Translations under genes and position numbers: made by a program
The notes under the pieces: model-generated
The model's database searches: none
Told to the model about the DNA's origin: nothing
What the model saw: the letters and a program-made list of their open reading frames with translations, nothing else
Shown: positions 13,284 through 22,810 of the stretch, piece by piece
Position numbering within the stretch: position 1 is the stretch's first letter
How the letters are laid out: each line of letters opens with the position of its first letter
Assembly: GCA_946486375.1 (NCBI GenBank)
Contig: CAMLTW010000005.1
Location: 62,001-126,000 of the forward strand
From: an uncultured Rikenellaceae bacterium
GTDB lineage: Bacteria; Bacteroidota; Bacteroidia; Bacteroidales; Rikenellaceae
DNA length: 64,000 nt
Direction: 5' to 3'

Positions 13284-14987
13284 TTAAAAACTCAGGTATT
13301 CCGCGATCGGCCCCAGCGTCAGAGCCGGGAAGAACGCCAGCGCGGCGATGATGACGATCACGGCGAAGGTCATGAAGGCGAACGTGGCCGTATCGGTTTT
13401 CAGGGTTCCGGCGCTTTCCGGAATATACTTCTTGGAAGCGAGCAATCCCACGATGGCGATCTGTCCGACGATCGGCAGGTAGCGGCTGAGGATGAGCACG
13501 AATCCGGTGGAAATGTTCCAGAAGGGCGTATTGTCGGCCAGTCCTTCGAATCCGGAACCGTTGTTGGCGGCAGCCGAAGTGTATTCGTACAGCATTTCGC
13601 TCAGGCCGTGGAAGGACGGATTGTTCAGCCAGGCTCCCGCCAGTTCTGGATTCCGGGCCGCCAGCCAGCTCGCCAGCGCCGTACCGACCAGAATGACGAA
13701 CGGATGCAGCAGGGCCACGATGACCGCGATTTTCATTTCCCGCGCCTCGACCTTCTTGCCGAGGAATTCGGGCGTTCTTCCCACCATCAGGCCGCTGATG
13801 AAGACCGCTATGATGATGAAGGTATAGTAATTCATGAACCCGACCCCGACGCCTCCGAACCAGCAGTTGATCTGCATGTTCAGCATCTGCATCATACCGC
13901 TGAGGGGCATGGTGCTGTCGTGCATCCCGTTCACCGAACCGTTCGAGGTGACGGTGGTGGTCATGCCCCATAAGGCCGTGGCCGCCGAACCGAGACGGGT
14001 TTCCTTCCCTTCCATGCTTCCGTATTGCTGGGCGATTCCCACCCGGTCGATTTCGGGGTTCCCGTTCATCTCGAAATAGGTGGAAGTCACCACGCCCGCC
14101 AGATAGGCGAAAAGCATCACTCCGAAAATACTGTAGGCCAGTTTCTTCCGTTTCAGGTAGAATCCCAGCGCAAAGACCATAGCCATCGGCAGGATCAGGA
14201 TCGACCAGCATTCCACGATGTTGGTGAGGAAAGTGGGGTTTTCCAGCGGATGCGAAGAATTCACCCCGAAGTATCCCCCGCCGTTGGTCCCCAGTTGTTT
14301 GATGGGCACGACGGCGGCCGTGGGCCCCTGAGAAATGCTCTGTTCCGCCCCTTCCAGAGTGGTCAGCTCCATCTTTCCGTCGAATCCCATCGGAGTTCCC
14401 TGCAAAATCAGGATGAAACCTACCAGCAGCGACAACGGCATCAGGATACGGGTCACGCTCTTGACCAGATAGACCCAAAAGTTTCCCAGGTTGCGGGTAG
14501 TCTTTCCGGCCATCCCTTTGAGCATTCCGGCAAAGGCGGCCATCCCCGTAGCGGCGGTCACGAACTGGAACAGCATGATGACGAACAGTTGGGTAAAGTA
14601 GCTCAACCCGCTTTCCCCGCTGTAATGCTGCAGGTTACAGTTCACCATGAAACTGATGCAGGTGTTGAACGCCAGATCGGGACTCTGTCCCGGATTGCCG
14701 TCGGGATTCAACGGCAGGTGTCCCTGGAAGACCAACAGCACCATGCCCCAGAAAAACCAGAACAGGTTGAGGGTCAGCAGAACGATCAGGAATTTTTTCC
14801 ATCCCATCTCTTCCTGCGGATCGATGCCGCAGAATTTGTAAAACCACCTCTCGACGGGAGCCATAAAATCGAATCCGTTCTTTTCTCCCTTGTACACCTT
14901 TGCGATATAGCGTCCCAGCGGGTAACTCAGTCCCACCATCAACGCTATCTGCAAAACGGTTCCTAAAATTTCACTATTCATTTCCAT
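13284..14987 (-). CDS. kdpA: Potassium-transporting ATPase K+-channel subunit KdpA
   Basis: KdpA forms the selectivity pore of the Kdp pump. The product is about 567 residues with roughly ten hydrophobic segments. Family landmarks include NTCISFMVNCNLQHYSGE, GTNGGGYFGVNSSHPLENPT and TSAAANNGSGFEG, which contribute to the selectivity-filter regions. The start is ambiguous between ATGs at 14987 and 14981 (MEMNSEILG / MNSEILG); a longer frame reaches back to 15023 but would lie outside the family start. It follows kdpF by 45 bases. Confidence 0.97.
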   Translation of the reverse strand: MEMNSEILGTVLQIALMVGLSYPLGRYIAKVYKGEKNGFDFMAPVERWFYKFCGIDPQEEMGWKKFLIVLLTLNLFWFFWGMVLLVFQGHLPLNPDGNPGQSPDLAFNTCISFMVNCNLQHYSGESGLSYFTQLFVIMLFQFVTAATGMAAFAGMLKGMAGKTTRNLGNFWVYLVKSVTRILMPLSLLVGFILILQGTPMGFDGKMELTTLEGAEQSISQGPTAAVVPIKQLGTNGGGYFGVNSSHPLENPTFLTNIVECWSILILPMAMVFALGFYLKRKKLAYSIFGVMLFAYLAGVVTSTYFEMNGNPEIDRVGIAQQYGSMEGKETRLGSAATALWGMTTTVTSNGSVNGMHDSTMPLSGMMQMLNMQINCWFGGVGVGFMNYYTFIIIAVFISGLMVGRTPEFLGKKVEAREMKIAVIVALLHPFVILVGTALASWLAARNPELAGAWLNNPSFHGLSEMLYEYTSAAANNGSGFEGLADNTPFWNISTGFVLILSRYLPIVGQIAIVGLLASKKYIPESAGTLKTDTATFAFMTFAVIVIIAALAFFPALTLGPIAEYLSF

Positions 14988-15032
14988 TGGGTTTGAATCG
15001 GCGGTCGTGCCGCCCGGTAGCAAAATCGGTTT

Positions 15033-15113
15033 CTAAAATCGGTCGGGTTTGATCAGTACGTACATCAGGTACCCGAAAACCAGCAGACTCAAAATAAAAA
15101 GCGCCGTAAACAT
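15033..15113 (-). CDS. kdpF: Potassium-transporting ATPase subunit KdpF
   Basis: A 26-residue one-helix peptide (MFTALFILSLLVFGYLMYVL followed by IKPDRF). KdpF stabilises the KdpABC complex and is usually 25-30 residues. A good ribosome-binding-like sequence (AGGGAG) precedes the ATG. Position immediately before kdpA confirms the call. Confidence 0.9.
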   Translation of the reverse strand: MFTALFILSLLVFGYLMYVLIKPDRF

Positions 15114-15126
15114 GTCTTGCTCCCTT

Positions 15127-15222
15127 TCATATTTTACCGAACCAGTCCACACACTTGAAGAAAAGTCCGTAACAGGCCGCGCCCACCAGACACAATACGA
15201 TAAACATCGATACTTGTCCCAT
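15127..15222 (-). CDS. 31-residue membrane micropeptide at the head of the kdp operon
   Basis: A short open frame starts at an ATG (15220-15222) preceded by AGGAC and ends 13 bases before kdpF. The product has a hydrophobic stretch (MFIVLCLVGAACYGLFF) followed by a short polar tail (KCVDWFGKI), that is, one predicted transmembrane helix. Its hydrophobic pattern, tight spacing to kdpF and ribosome-binding-like sequence argue that it is translated. I do not recognise a named family; it might be an accessory Kdp micropeptide. Confidence 0.55.
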   Translation of the reverse strand: MGQVSMFIVLCLVGAACYGLFFKCVDWFGKI

Positions 15223-15562
15223 AGTCCTACATTTTTTAATTCATATCCGTATGATCTTTCATGCCCTTTCACATCAATATTGTGCCAGAACAGCAAGCCC
15301 ACACACATACAGCTAATTATCAACCACATACATTCTTTATGTTTTCTCTTCGCTTCCCGAAACCCTTCCGTTTTGAAAAGGGTTTCCTTTCGTTTTGAAC
15401 GACTTCGCATCCAATAAATCCCGCCGGAAGGCCCCGATGCACCGGATTCGAAATATTCGGAACGCATCGGGCCTCGAACGAGGGGATTTCCGTCTCTTTC
15501 CGGATGGGAATGACGGATATTTCCCGAATGATTTTAATTTTGTAACCGGTAAAAGGACGGAC
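15223..15562. promoter_or_regulatory. Divergent control region between the kdp operon and its regulator
   Basis: This 340-base gap separates the minus-strand kdp genes from the plus-strand NtrC-type regulator. For the regulator, TAATTTTG at 15535-15542 fits the -7 consensus TAnnTTTG 20 bases before its ATG. For kdp, a sigma54 promoter is expected; the minus strand offers TGGTTGATAATTAGCT (15311-15326), which keeps the GG-N10-GC spacing but matches the rest poorly, and TGGCACAATATTGA nearby (15274-15287), which has a good -24 half but spacing one base short and GA in place of GC. Neither is decisive. Confidence 0.45.
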
Positions 15563-16897
15563 ATGGGTAAAATCCTCATCATAGACGACGAAAGTCAACT
15601 GCGGAACCTCCTTTCGCGGATTCTGGGGCTGGAAGGCTACGAGGTGCTGCAGGCGGATACCTGCAAAGCGGGGCTGAAGCAACTCGAAACCGGTGCGCCC
15701 GACGTAGTGCTTTGCGACGTGCGGCTGCCGGACGGCAGCGGTGTGAAACTGGTGCCGCAACTCAAGGCCCGGCGTCCCGAATGCGAAGTGATCCTGCTCA
15801 CGGCCCACGGGAACATTCCCGACGGAGTGCAGGCCATCAAGAACGGAGCCTTCGATTACATCACCAAAGGGGACGACAACAACAAAATCATCCCGCTCGT
15901 CAGCCGGGCGATGGAAAAAGTGAAAGCGGCCCGGCAGTTCGTCCGGTCGGAACCTCAGGCGGGAGGGGGGTATTCCTTCGAATCCGTTCTGGGCACCTCC
16001 CGATCCATCCGGGAGGCGGTGGAGCTGGCCCGGAAAGTGGCCGCCACGGACGTACCCGTGCTGCTGACCGGAGAAACGGGAACCGGCAAGGAAGTGTTTG
16101 CACAGGCTATTCACGGGGGCAGCCTTCGGAACCGAAAAGCGTTCGTGGCAGTCAACTGCGCGGCATTCAGCAAGGAACTGCTCGAAAGCGAAATGTTCGG
16201 ACACCGGGCCGGGGCGTTCACGGGAGCGATGAAGGACAAAAAAGGGCTTTTCGAAGAAGCGGACAAAGGGACGATTTTCCTGGACGAAATCGGGGAAATG
16301 GCTTTCGACCTGCAGGCCAAACTGCTGAGAGTGCTGGAAACGGGAGAATTTTTCCGGGTGGGAGACACCCGCCCCACCCGAACCGACGTCCGGATCATTG
16401 CGGCCACCAACCGGAATCCGGCGAAGGAGATCGAAGAAGGCCGGTTCCGGGAAGACCTTTATTATCGACTGTCGGTGTTCAGTATCCAACTGCCTCCCCT
16501 GCGGGAACGTCCGGAAGACATCGAAATCTACGCCCGCTCTTTCATGGAACGACTGGCTTCCAAAATCGGAAGGCGCATCACGGAAATCTCGCCGGAATAC
16601 ATCCGGGGGCTAAAAAAACACGTCTGGAAAGGAAACGTCCGGGAATTGCGCAACGTGGTGGAACGGAGCCTGATCGTCGCCGAAACCGGACGCCTGACGA
16701 CGGCCGACCTGCCGATGGAGCTTCAGAACGCCGGAAGGGAAAAGGGGGAATTTTCGGATTTCGACCTGGCCGGAATCGAAAAGAACCACATCCGCCGCGT
16801 GTTGCAATACACGGGCGGCAACAAGACCGAAGCGGCCCGGTTGCTCCACATCGGCCTGACCACCCTCTACCGGAAGATCGAAGAATACGGACTGTGA
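15563..16897 (+). CDS. NtrC-type sigma54-dependent response regulator, divergent from kdp
   Basis: About 444 residues in the order receiver, AAA+ and helix-turn-helix. The receiver begins KILIIDDESQLRNLL with the phospho-acceptor Asp near residue 52 (VVLCDVRLPDGSG). The AAA+ domain has Walker A GETGTGKEVFAQ near 170 and the sigma54-contacting GAFTGA loop near 216, so it should remodel sigma54 holoenzyme. The C-terminal Fis-like helix-turn-helix reads NKTEAARLLHIGLTTLYRKI. The ATG at 15563 is chosen because the upstream frame adds 56 residues unlike any receiver and contains the promoter element. Divergence from kdp, and no OmpR-type KdpE nearby, suggest it replaces KdpE. Confidence 0.92.
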   Translation: MGKILIIDDESQLRNLLSRILGLEGYEVLQADTCKAGLKQLETGAPDVVLCDVRLPDGSGVKLVPQLKARRPECEVILLTAHGNIPDGVQAIKNGAFDYITKGDDNNKIIPLVSRAMEKVKAARQFVRSEPQAGGGYSFESVLGTSRSIREAVELARKVAATDVPVLLTGETGTGKEVFAQAIHGGSLRNRKAFVAVNCAAFSKELLESEMFGHRAGAFTGAMKDKKGLFEEADKGTIFLDEIGEMAFDLQAKLLRVLETGEFFRVGDTRPTRTDVRIIAATNRNPAKEIEEGRFREDLYYRLSVFSIQLPPLRERPEDIEIYARSFMERLASKIGRRITEISPEYIRGLKKHVWKGNVRELRNVVERSLIVAETGRLTTADLPMELQNAGREKGEFSDFDLAGIEKNHIRRVLQYTGGNKTEAARLLHIGLTTLYRKIEEYGL

Positions 16898-17109
16898 AAA
16901 GCAACGCCTGAAAGCCGCTCTTGCCCGGAAGGATACCTTCCGCACTTCTCGAAAATTTCTTTCCGTCCGGGAACATACCGCTTGCGACGAACGAACGGGA
17001 AGGGTATTTTTTGCCTTCCTCAAAGCCGGCGCAGAACGGGTTTCAAACCGGCTCCGGAACCCCGAAAAAAGTAAGGCATCGGAACGAACACTTTTCTCCG
17101 AACGATTTC

Positions 17110-17117
17110 TATCTTTG
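17110..17117 (+). promoter_or_regulatory. -7 element for the MFS transporter gene
   Basis: TATCTTTG is a full match to TAnnTTTG, 65 bases before the ATG at 17182 (a TTG at 17149 is an alternative start). The interval from 16898 to here holds no convincing gene. Confidence 0.55.
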
Positions 17118-17181
17118 TCCCCCGAAACAATCAAGCGATTCCGATAAATTGAACACTGCATCCACCGGCGCGGGACGAACC

Positions 17182-18348
17182 ATGTTCGGCATCCTGATCG
17201 CCCTCAGCCTGACCCACCTGCTCAACGATACGCTGCAATCGGTCATCACGGCCGTCTATCCCCTGCTGAAAGAGGGGCTGTCGCTCAGCTTCGCCCAGAT
17301 CGGGCTGATTACGCTGGTCTACCAGATTTCGGCCTCGGTATTCCAGCCCGTTGTGGGTCTTTACCTCGACAAGCGCCCGAACCCGTGGTTCCTGCCGATC
17401 GGGATGACTTTCACGATGACGGGACTGCTGGTGCTGGCTTTCGCCCATACCCTGCATCTGGTCTTTCTGTCGGTTTTTCTGATCGGCGTGGGTTCGTCCA
17501 TTCTGCATCCCGAAGCCTCCCGGCTCACCTCGCTGGCTTCCGGCGGCAAACGGGGCTTGGCGCAATCCCTTTTTCAGGTGGGCGGAAATACGGGCGGATC
17601 GCTGGGCCCCTTACTCGCTGCTCTCGTAATCGCTCCCTACGGGCAGGGGAACATCGCATTCCTTTCCATACTCGCCCTGATCGCCATCGCCGTCATGTGG
17701 CCGATCTGCCGGTGGTACCGGTTCAAACTAAAAGTATCCCGGCTGCGGAGCCAAACCCGCCAAACCGTCCTGCATTCTCCGCTTCCCCGCAAACAGGTCA
17801 TCGTTTCGCTCGTCATCCTGCTGGTGCTGATCTTTTCCAAGTACGTCTATCTGGCCAGCCTCACCAGCTATTACACCTTTTACTTGATCGAAAAATTCCA
17901 CGTCTCGGTGCAAAGTTCCCAGCTTTACCTTTTCGCCTTTCTTTTTGCGGCGGCGCTCGGCACCCTGCTCGGCGGCCCGATCGGCGACCGGGTGGGACGC
18001 AAATACGTCATCTGGGTATCCATCCTCGGCGTGGCCCCTTTCACCCTGCTGTTGCCGCATGTCGATCTTTTCTGGACTTGCGTTCTGAGTATCTGTATCG
18101 GCCTCATCCTCTCTTCGGCTTTCTCAGCCATTCTGGTTTACGCTCAGGAGCTGCTGCCGATGAAGCTGGGGCTTATTTCGGGATTGTTTTTCGGGCTGGC
18201 TTTCGGGATCGCGGGGGTAGCATCGGCCGTGCTGGGCGGAATCGCCGACCACCGCGGCATCGAGTACGTGTACAACCTGTGCGCCTACATGCCGCTGCTG
18301 GGACTGGTCACCTATTTCCTGCCTGACCTGAAAAAGAGACAGGCGTAA
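17182..18348 (+). CDS. MFS transporter, fosmidomycin-resistance (Fsr)-like
   Basis: A 388-residue major-facilitator protein with about twelve hydrophobic segments. The opening ALSLTHLLNDTLQSVITAVY, with the following GLSLSFAQIGLI, is characteristic of Fsr-type exporters, and the loop GPIGDRVGRKYVIW is the MFS motif-A repeat. Known relatives export fosmidomycin or other small molecules by proton antiport; the substrate here is not readable. The ATG at 17182 places the first helix at the N terminus as usual. It ends at a bidirectional terminator shared with the convergent glycosidase. Confidence 0.85.
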   Translation: MFGILIALSLTHLLNDTLQSVITAVYPLLKEGLSLSFAQIGLITLVYQISASVFQPVVGLYLDKRPNPWFLPIGMTFTMTGLLVLAFAHTLHLVFLSVFLIGVGSSILHPEASRLTSLASGGKRGLAQSLFQVGGNTGGSLGPLLAALVIAPYGQGNIAFLSILALIAIAVMWPICRWYRFKLKVSRLRSQTRQTVLHSPLPRKQVIVSLVILLVLIFSKYVYLASLTSYYTFYLIEKFHVSVQSSQLYLFAFLFAAALGTLLGGPIGDRVGRKYVIWVSILGVAPFTLLLPHVDLFWTCVLSICIGLILSSAFSAILVYAQELLPMKLGLISGLFFGLAFGIAGVASAVLGGIADHRGIEYVYNLCAYMPLLGLVTYFLPDLKKRQA

Positions 18349-18404
18349 CTCCTGTCCTCCTGCCCCCTTGGTCTCTCTGAACGTTCCCGACTTTTTCCCG
18401 TAAC

Positions 18405-18440
18405 AAAAAAGGGTTGCGGAAGATTCCGCAACCCTTTTTT
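18405..18440. terminator. Bidirectional terminator between convergent genes
   Basis: A 16-bp stem (aaaaaagggttgcgga / tccgcaaccctttttt) with loop agat. A-run on one side and T-run on the other let it serve both the MFS gene (+) and the GH106-like gene (-). Confidence 0.93.
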
Positions 18441-18490
18441 CAGCCCCTCCCCTTTTTCAGGAAAGGAATATTCATTCGTTCACCTCCGCG

Positions 18491-21400
18491 CTACTGTCCC
18501 AGCAGAACGATGTCTCCGTTCAAACCGTAATCGAACAGGTCGTATTCCGTCGGAGCGGGCTGTTTTTCCGGCGCCCGTTTCATGAGGGCCGGAGACACCT
18601 GTCCCCGTGCCTTCGCATAGAACGATCCGAACAGGTTCTTGTGCGACCCGATCACCTTGACTTCCACGGTATTTTTCCCTTCCTTGACAAAGTCGGACAC
18701 ATCCGCCCGGTAAGGAGGCCATCCGATGATCCCCGCCGACTGTCCGTTCACGAGCACTTCGGCCACCGTTCCGTTCCAGTCGTCCAGTTCCACTTCGTAA
18801 TGCTGGCCGCCGGCCGGTACGTCGAAGTCCTTCGCGTAGGTCACCGCGTGCGAATAGAACGGCATCCCCTGAGCCTTCCAACTGCCCGTGGCCAAACTTT
18901 CCGGCTTGTCGATCGTCCATCCGTTCCGGTTCGCCTGCACGCTGAAATCGCCCAGAATATATACCGGCATCGTTTCCGAATGTACGGTAACGGGCGACAC
19001 GGTCAGGGTCAGGGTATTGGCTCCCGGCTTCACGTACTCTCCGATTTTCACCACGCCGAAATCCATGTCCACCCACCACTGGCCCGCTTCCGGGCTGACC
19101 GGGTGACCGTTGACGGCGATCTGCCAGTCAGCGGCCCGTTCCACGACCGCTTTCATCGAGGACGCGTCCACGCCATCGGCTACATCGAAACGATAAGTCG
19201 TGGTGAACTTACTGTTTTCCGGGAACTTGTGATCGAGGAATTCGGTCTTGAACTGCGAACTGAAGTACCACGGATTCCCCCCTTTGAACCCATACGTCCG
19301 ATAAACTTCGTTATCAGCCACATAAGTATTCACTCCCTTCAGCTGCTTCCCTTCGATGTCCAGATCGCAATAATCGACTACTAGCACATTGTCCCCTTCC
19401 CGTTTGGCCGTCACTTCCGACACGGCCGCCACCGGTTTCATATCCGCATAGACGGGAGTCGGTTCATAGCCGCTCCGCTTCCTGTCGGCTACGAAGAGTA
19501 ACAGATTGTCCGCCGGATAAAGGTCGCATTTCACGGTGATTTTTCCGCCATCGACCGCCGTTTCCGGATAATCGGTGATCGTCCCCGTCATCGGATCGAG
19601 TTTGAGAGCGTCCGTTCCCGCGATGGTGACTTCGCCGGCCACCCGCACGCTGTCGTCCGTATTGGTCAGGAACAAGATCTGTCCGTCCTTCATCTCCCGT
19701 CGCTGGTGATAAATGCGTCCCTTGTCCGCCACATCGTCCGCAAACCGGATCTTGTCGTTGCGGAAATGAGCGTCGAGCACATTCCCGTCCAGCGAATCCA
19801 TTCGCGTCACCTTCCGGCTATCCGCAAAGAACGCCTTCACACCTTCGTCTTCCATACCTTCCAGATACACCGGGCCGTTCCCGAACACCAGCACTTTCCC
19901 GCCCGCATCGGTATACTTTTTCAGAAGTTCCATCGTGGAAGCGTTGACATTTTCCATCGAGGAAGGGATCACCAGCGTCCGGTACGTCCGTTCCCCCAGC
20001 ACCAGTTCCGGTTTCCCGTCCGGCACCGAAGCGTATTCCTTCATCACATTTTCGCTGCCCAAATCGTATTCCACCTGGTTGGTTTCCAAGTCGGTCACGA
20101 ACTCCTGGAAAGGCCGGGCGATCTGCCCGATCTTATATCCCACCTTGTTGAATCCCCGGATGTAGTACATCCACGCCGACGTCGTCGGCTCGATCACCAA
20201 CAAGTCGTTCACCTGCAGCCCGGAAGAAAGCGCAGCGGCGATCCGTGCGTGATAATCGTTCAGCACCCGGTAATAGGGCCACCACGGTTCATGATACGAG
20301 AACACCTGCGGATAGTCCGTCTTCCGAATCCCTTTGATGGAAAGCGGCACGTAGTGCTGCGTAAGAGTCGTAATCCCCAGCACGTTGATCCAGTCGGCCT
20401 GCCGTTTCAGGTCGAAAAACGAAAGTTCCCAGCCCGAACCCGCATAGATTTCGCACAGCGTCCGGTCGGTTCCCATCTGGTTGGCGATACTCCGTACTTC
20501 CCGCACGGCCCGGACATTCCCGAAATTGGCGGACGGAGACGCTTCGTTGTACTGGTTGAACAGGTTGTCGATGGCCGGAACGTGATGGAACGTGTACATC
20601 AGCATATTGTCCGGCGTCACGTGCGGGTTCGGCCACGCATGTTCCCAATAGTGTCCCGTCCACTTCAATCCGGTCGAATCGCAGTATTCCCGCCACGGCT
20701 TCGACCACCGTTCCACCTTGGTTTCCATCAGCAGCATCCGGTAATTGTGCCGGATTTTCCGCCAGTCGCCCACTTCCGTGAAAAGCGACGGCAGGTTTTC
20801 CTGCAGGCGGTATCCCCAGCGCTGCTCGAACTTTTCGAACAGGTCGGTGAACCACGTCGCTCCCGTAGCCGGACGAATATGCGGTTCGTCGGTGAAGATC
20901 CCCGGAATCGCCTTCCCGAATTCGGAACCCACGTGTTTTTCGTAACCCGGCATCGTGATTTCGATGAATTTCTCCGTCACGCCCGGCATCAGCAGGTTTA
21001 CGTACGGGAACCCGCCATATCGGGGGGAAGGTTCCATGAACAGTTTATTGAACAGGTAATATTTCCCGGATTTCCCGACCTCGGCCGCCGCCGTAGCCGT
21101 AATGTCCGTGTACTTCCCGTCCTCTTCCTTCAGAATCACGGTATATTCCTCTTTCGGATCGAGCTTCAGCACGCCCTGCACGATCATTCCCAGCGAATGC
21201 CCCTGATTGTAGGATTCGGGCATCTGGTCTTCCACGAGTCCGCCCGCCATACCGCTCGGAAAACCGTTCTCGTCGTAAATCCAGGTGTCCAGCCCCAGTT
21301 CTTTCCCCTTTTCCACCGTATATTTCCAGAGGTCGAACCAGTCATCCGACAGGTACTCGGTGATCATGCCCATCCGGGGATGGACGAAACCGCCCCCCAT

Positions 21401-21634
21401 CCCCTGCTCCTTGAGCTGGTTGAGGGCGAAATCGATGTCGGATTTTTTCGTATCGGCGTTCCACACGAAGAACGGCACGGGCCGGTAATCCTTGGAAGGA
21501 TTCGGGAACTCGGCCTCCAACCGGTCGAAAGTTTCGATGGAGCTCGCGCCCGCATCTTTTTTTTCTCCGCCGCAGGAAGCCAAAGCTCCCGCCGCCAACA
21601 GAGAAAATACCAGGTGTCGATGAAGTTTTCTCAT
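18491..21634 (-). CDS. GH106-like glycoside hydrolase lipoprotein
   Basis: A 1047-residue lipoprotein: signal peptide with lipobox LASC (Cys at about residue 20) followed by the acidic/basic GGEKKD. The N-terminal catalytic region carries VPFFVWNADTKKSDIDFALN, GMGGGFVHPRMGMITEYLS and WIYDENGFPSGMAGG, patterns of the GH106/PF17132 group, whose characterised members are alpha-L-rhamnosidases acting on pectic polymers. The C-terminal portion has galactose-binding/GH2-like beta-sandwich sequence (DVPAGGQHYEVELDDWNGTV). It would act on the cell surface or in the periplasm. Its ATG overlaps the stop of the upstream GT11 gene (ATGA), implying coupled translation. Substrate is not certain. Confidence 0.85.
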   Translation of the reverse strand: MRKLHRHLVFSLLAAGALASCGGEKKDAGASSIETFDRLEAEFPNPSKDYRPVPFFVWNADTKKSDIDFALNQLKEQGMGGGFVHPRMGMITEYLSDDWFDLWKYTVEKGKELGLDTWIYDENGFPSGMAGGLVEDQMPESYNQGHSLGMIVQGVLKLDPKEEYTVILKEEDGKYTDITATAAAEVGKSGKYYLFNKLFMEPSPRYGGFPYVNLLMPGVTEKFIEITMPGYEKHVGSEFGKAIPGIFTDEPHIRPATGATWFTDLFEKFEQRWGYRLQENLPSLFTEVGDWRKIRHNYRMLLMETKVERWSKPWREYCDSTGLKWTGHYWEHAWPNPHVTPDNMLMYTFHHVPAIDNLFNQYNEASPSANFGNVRAVREVRSIANQMGTDRTLCEIYAGSGWELSFFDLKRQADWINVLGITTLTQHYVPLSIKGIRKTDYPQVFSYHEPWWPYYRVLNDYHARIAAALSSGLQVNDLLVIEPTTSAWMYYIRGFNKVGYKIGQIARPFQEFVTDLETNQVEYDLGSENVMKEYASVPDGKPELVLGERTYRTLVIPSSMENVNASTMELLKKYTDAGGKVLVFGNGPVYLEGMEDEGVKAFFADSRKVTRMDSLDGNVLDAHFRNDKIRFADDVADKGRIYHQRREMKDGQILFLTNTDDSVRVAGEVTIAGTDALKLDPMTGTITDYPETAVDGGKITVKCDLYPADNLLLFVADRKRSGYEPTPVYADMKPVAAVSEVTAKREGDNVLVVDYCDLDIEGKQLKGVNTYVADNEVYRTYGFKGGNPWYFSSQFKTEFLDHKFPENSKFTTTYRFDVADGVDASSMKAVVERAADWQIAVNGHPVSPEAGQWWVDMDFGVVKIGEYVKPGANTLTLTVSPVTVHSETMPVYILGDFSVQANRNGWTIDKPESLATGSWKAQGMPFYSHAVTYAKDFDVPAGGQHYEVELDDWNGTVAEVLVNGQSAGIIGWPPYRADVSDFVKEGKNTVEVKVIGSHKNLFGSFYAKARGQVSPALMKRAPEKQPAPTEYDLFDYGLNGDIVLLGQ

Positions 21635-22773
21635 AGGATCAGTTCAGGTTGATGATTTATAAGTTGGTTTTCAAAATAAGCGATCAATTTTTTTTCGAGG
21701 TATTTCCGGTCGGCGAACCGGGGCAGTTCTTCCGGCTTCATTTCCAGTACGTGGTTCCCCGCCGCTTCCGTTCCCTCCATTTTTTTCACACGGGGATCTT
21801 CCATCGTCGGAAAATCCATCGCCAGGAGTTCGAAATCCGCGTATTGCTGCCCCAACACATTCCGCAAATCCGCCTCTTCGATCTCGAAACCGGCTTTCAG
21901 GGTCACGTTCGGAACCGGTCGACCGATCCGGTGCCATCCGGCGGGAACGATGCCGTCGGTGAATTCCGCCGGATAATTGTGGAACCATTTGGCCGGACAC
22001 ACCACGATCTTCTCCGGGTTCCGGTTCAGCCATGCCCCCCACCAACTGAACGAACTGTTGGCGATTATATTATGCCGGCAAAGGCTCATCAGCTGCATGT
22101 CCCGGTAACTTTCCGCGCCCATGTTTCCGTTGACGAAAACGGCGTCCTCCAAATCGTAATTCCGGGCTGCCCACTCCGGCTCATTGGTAAAAACGAACAG
22201 TCGCGCTCCCGGCACCCGCTCCCGCACGTACCGGATCGCTTCCCGGTAATATTCCGGAGTGCAAATATCCCCGAAAACGGGTCGAATCGCCGGCATCCGA
22301 TAATCCCCGCCCCGCAGGTGAATCCCTACGGAAGGACAGGAAACGATCTCTTCTGCAATTTCCCGGTTCGCCTCATCGGTAAACTCCCGAAACCGAAAAT
22401 CCTCCAGCAATTCGTCCCGCACCGCTTCCGCAAAACGGGCTTCCTGCCAATAACCCCGCAGCCATACCTTTCCCCACGGAATCACCGTCCTGTCCTCTCC
22501 TTCCCCTTCGGTTTCCAGACTGCAACGAAAACCCTTCTTCATCACGTCGCCCAGCAGATGCAGCGTCCGCCCCGCTCCATAAGACAAAAAACGTTCCCGT
22601 TGTGCGTCGATCGCCGGAAACACCCGCCGCAGTTCGAAACCGGCGTGTTTCCGAAGCGAAGGAGCCGAAGCGTCGATCCGGATATTCCGGACGCCGCGAC
22701 TCTCCAGGTATTTCAGGTAAGCGTACTGAAACATCTGGTTCCCCAGCCCGCACTGTATGTAAAGTATCTTCAT
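21631..22773 (-). CDS. Glycosyltransferase family 11 (alpha-1,2-fucosyltransferase-like)
   Basis: From the ATG at 22773 the product is about 380 residues and starts MKILYIQCGLGNQMFQYAYL, the classic GT11 opening. The donor-binding motif appears as VGIHLRGGDYR (family HxRRGDY) and the second signature as ANSSFSWWGAWLN. GT11 enzymes transfer fucose from GDP-fucose in an alpha-1,2 linkage to galactosides. The frame extends 42 codons upstream, but that segment is Arg-rich and unlike the family. It has a C-terminal extension of about 100 residues beyond the core. It overlaps the GH106-like gene by four bases; a glycosyltransferase coupled to a secreted glycosidase is odd. Confidence 0.9.
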   Translation of the reverse strand: MKILYIQCGLGNQMFQYAYLKYLESRGVRNIRIDASAPSLRKHAGFELRRVFPAIDAQRERFLSYGAGRTLHLLGDVMKKGFRCSLETEGEGEDRTVIPWGKVWLRGYWQEARFAEAVRDELLEDFRFREFTDEANREIAEEIVSCPSVGIHLRGGDYRMPAIRPVFGDICTPEYYREAIRYVRERVPGARLFVFTNEPEWAARNYDLEDAVFVNGNMGAESYRDMQLMSLCRHNIIANSSFSWWGAWLNRNPEKIVVCPAKWFHNYPAEFTDGIVPAGWHRIGRPVPNVTLKAGFEIEEADLRNVLGQQYADFELLAMDFPTMEDPRVKKMEGTEAAGNHVLEMKPEELPRFADRKYLEKKLIAYFENQLINHQPELIL

Positions 22774-22810
22774 CGTTCCGCCAAACCTTCCGTTCCGTCC
22801 GCTCCGCTTA

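Noticed and set aside
15274..15287. TGGCACAATATTGA as a sigma54 promoter for kdp
   Set aside because: The spacing between the GG and the expected GC is one base short and the GC is replaced by GA; sigma54 tolerates little spacing change, so it is kept only as a weak candidate.
19706..21652. A 648-residue open frame opposite the GH106-like gene
   Set aside because: Antisense shadow; Arg/His-rich with no signal, motif or plausible start context.
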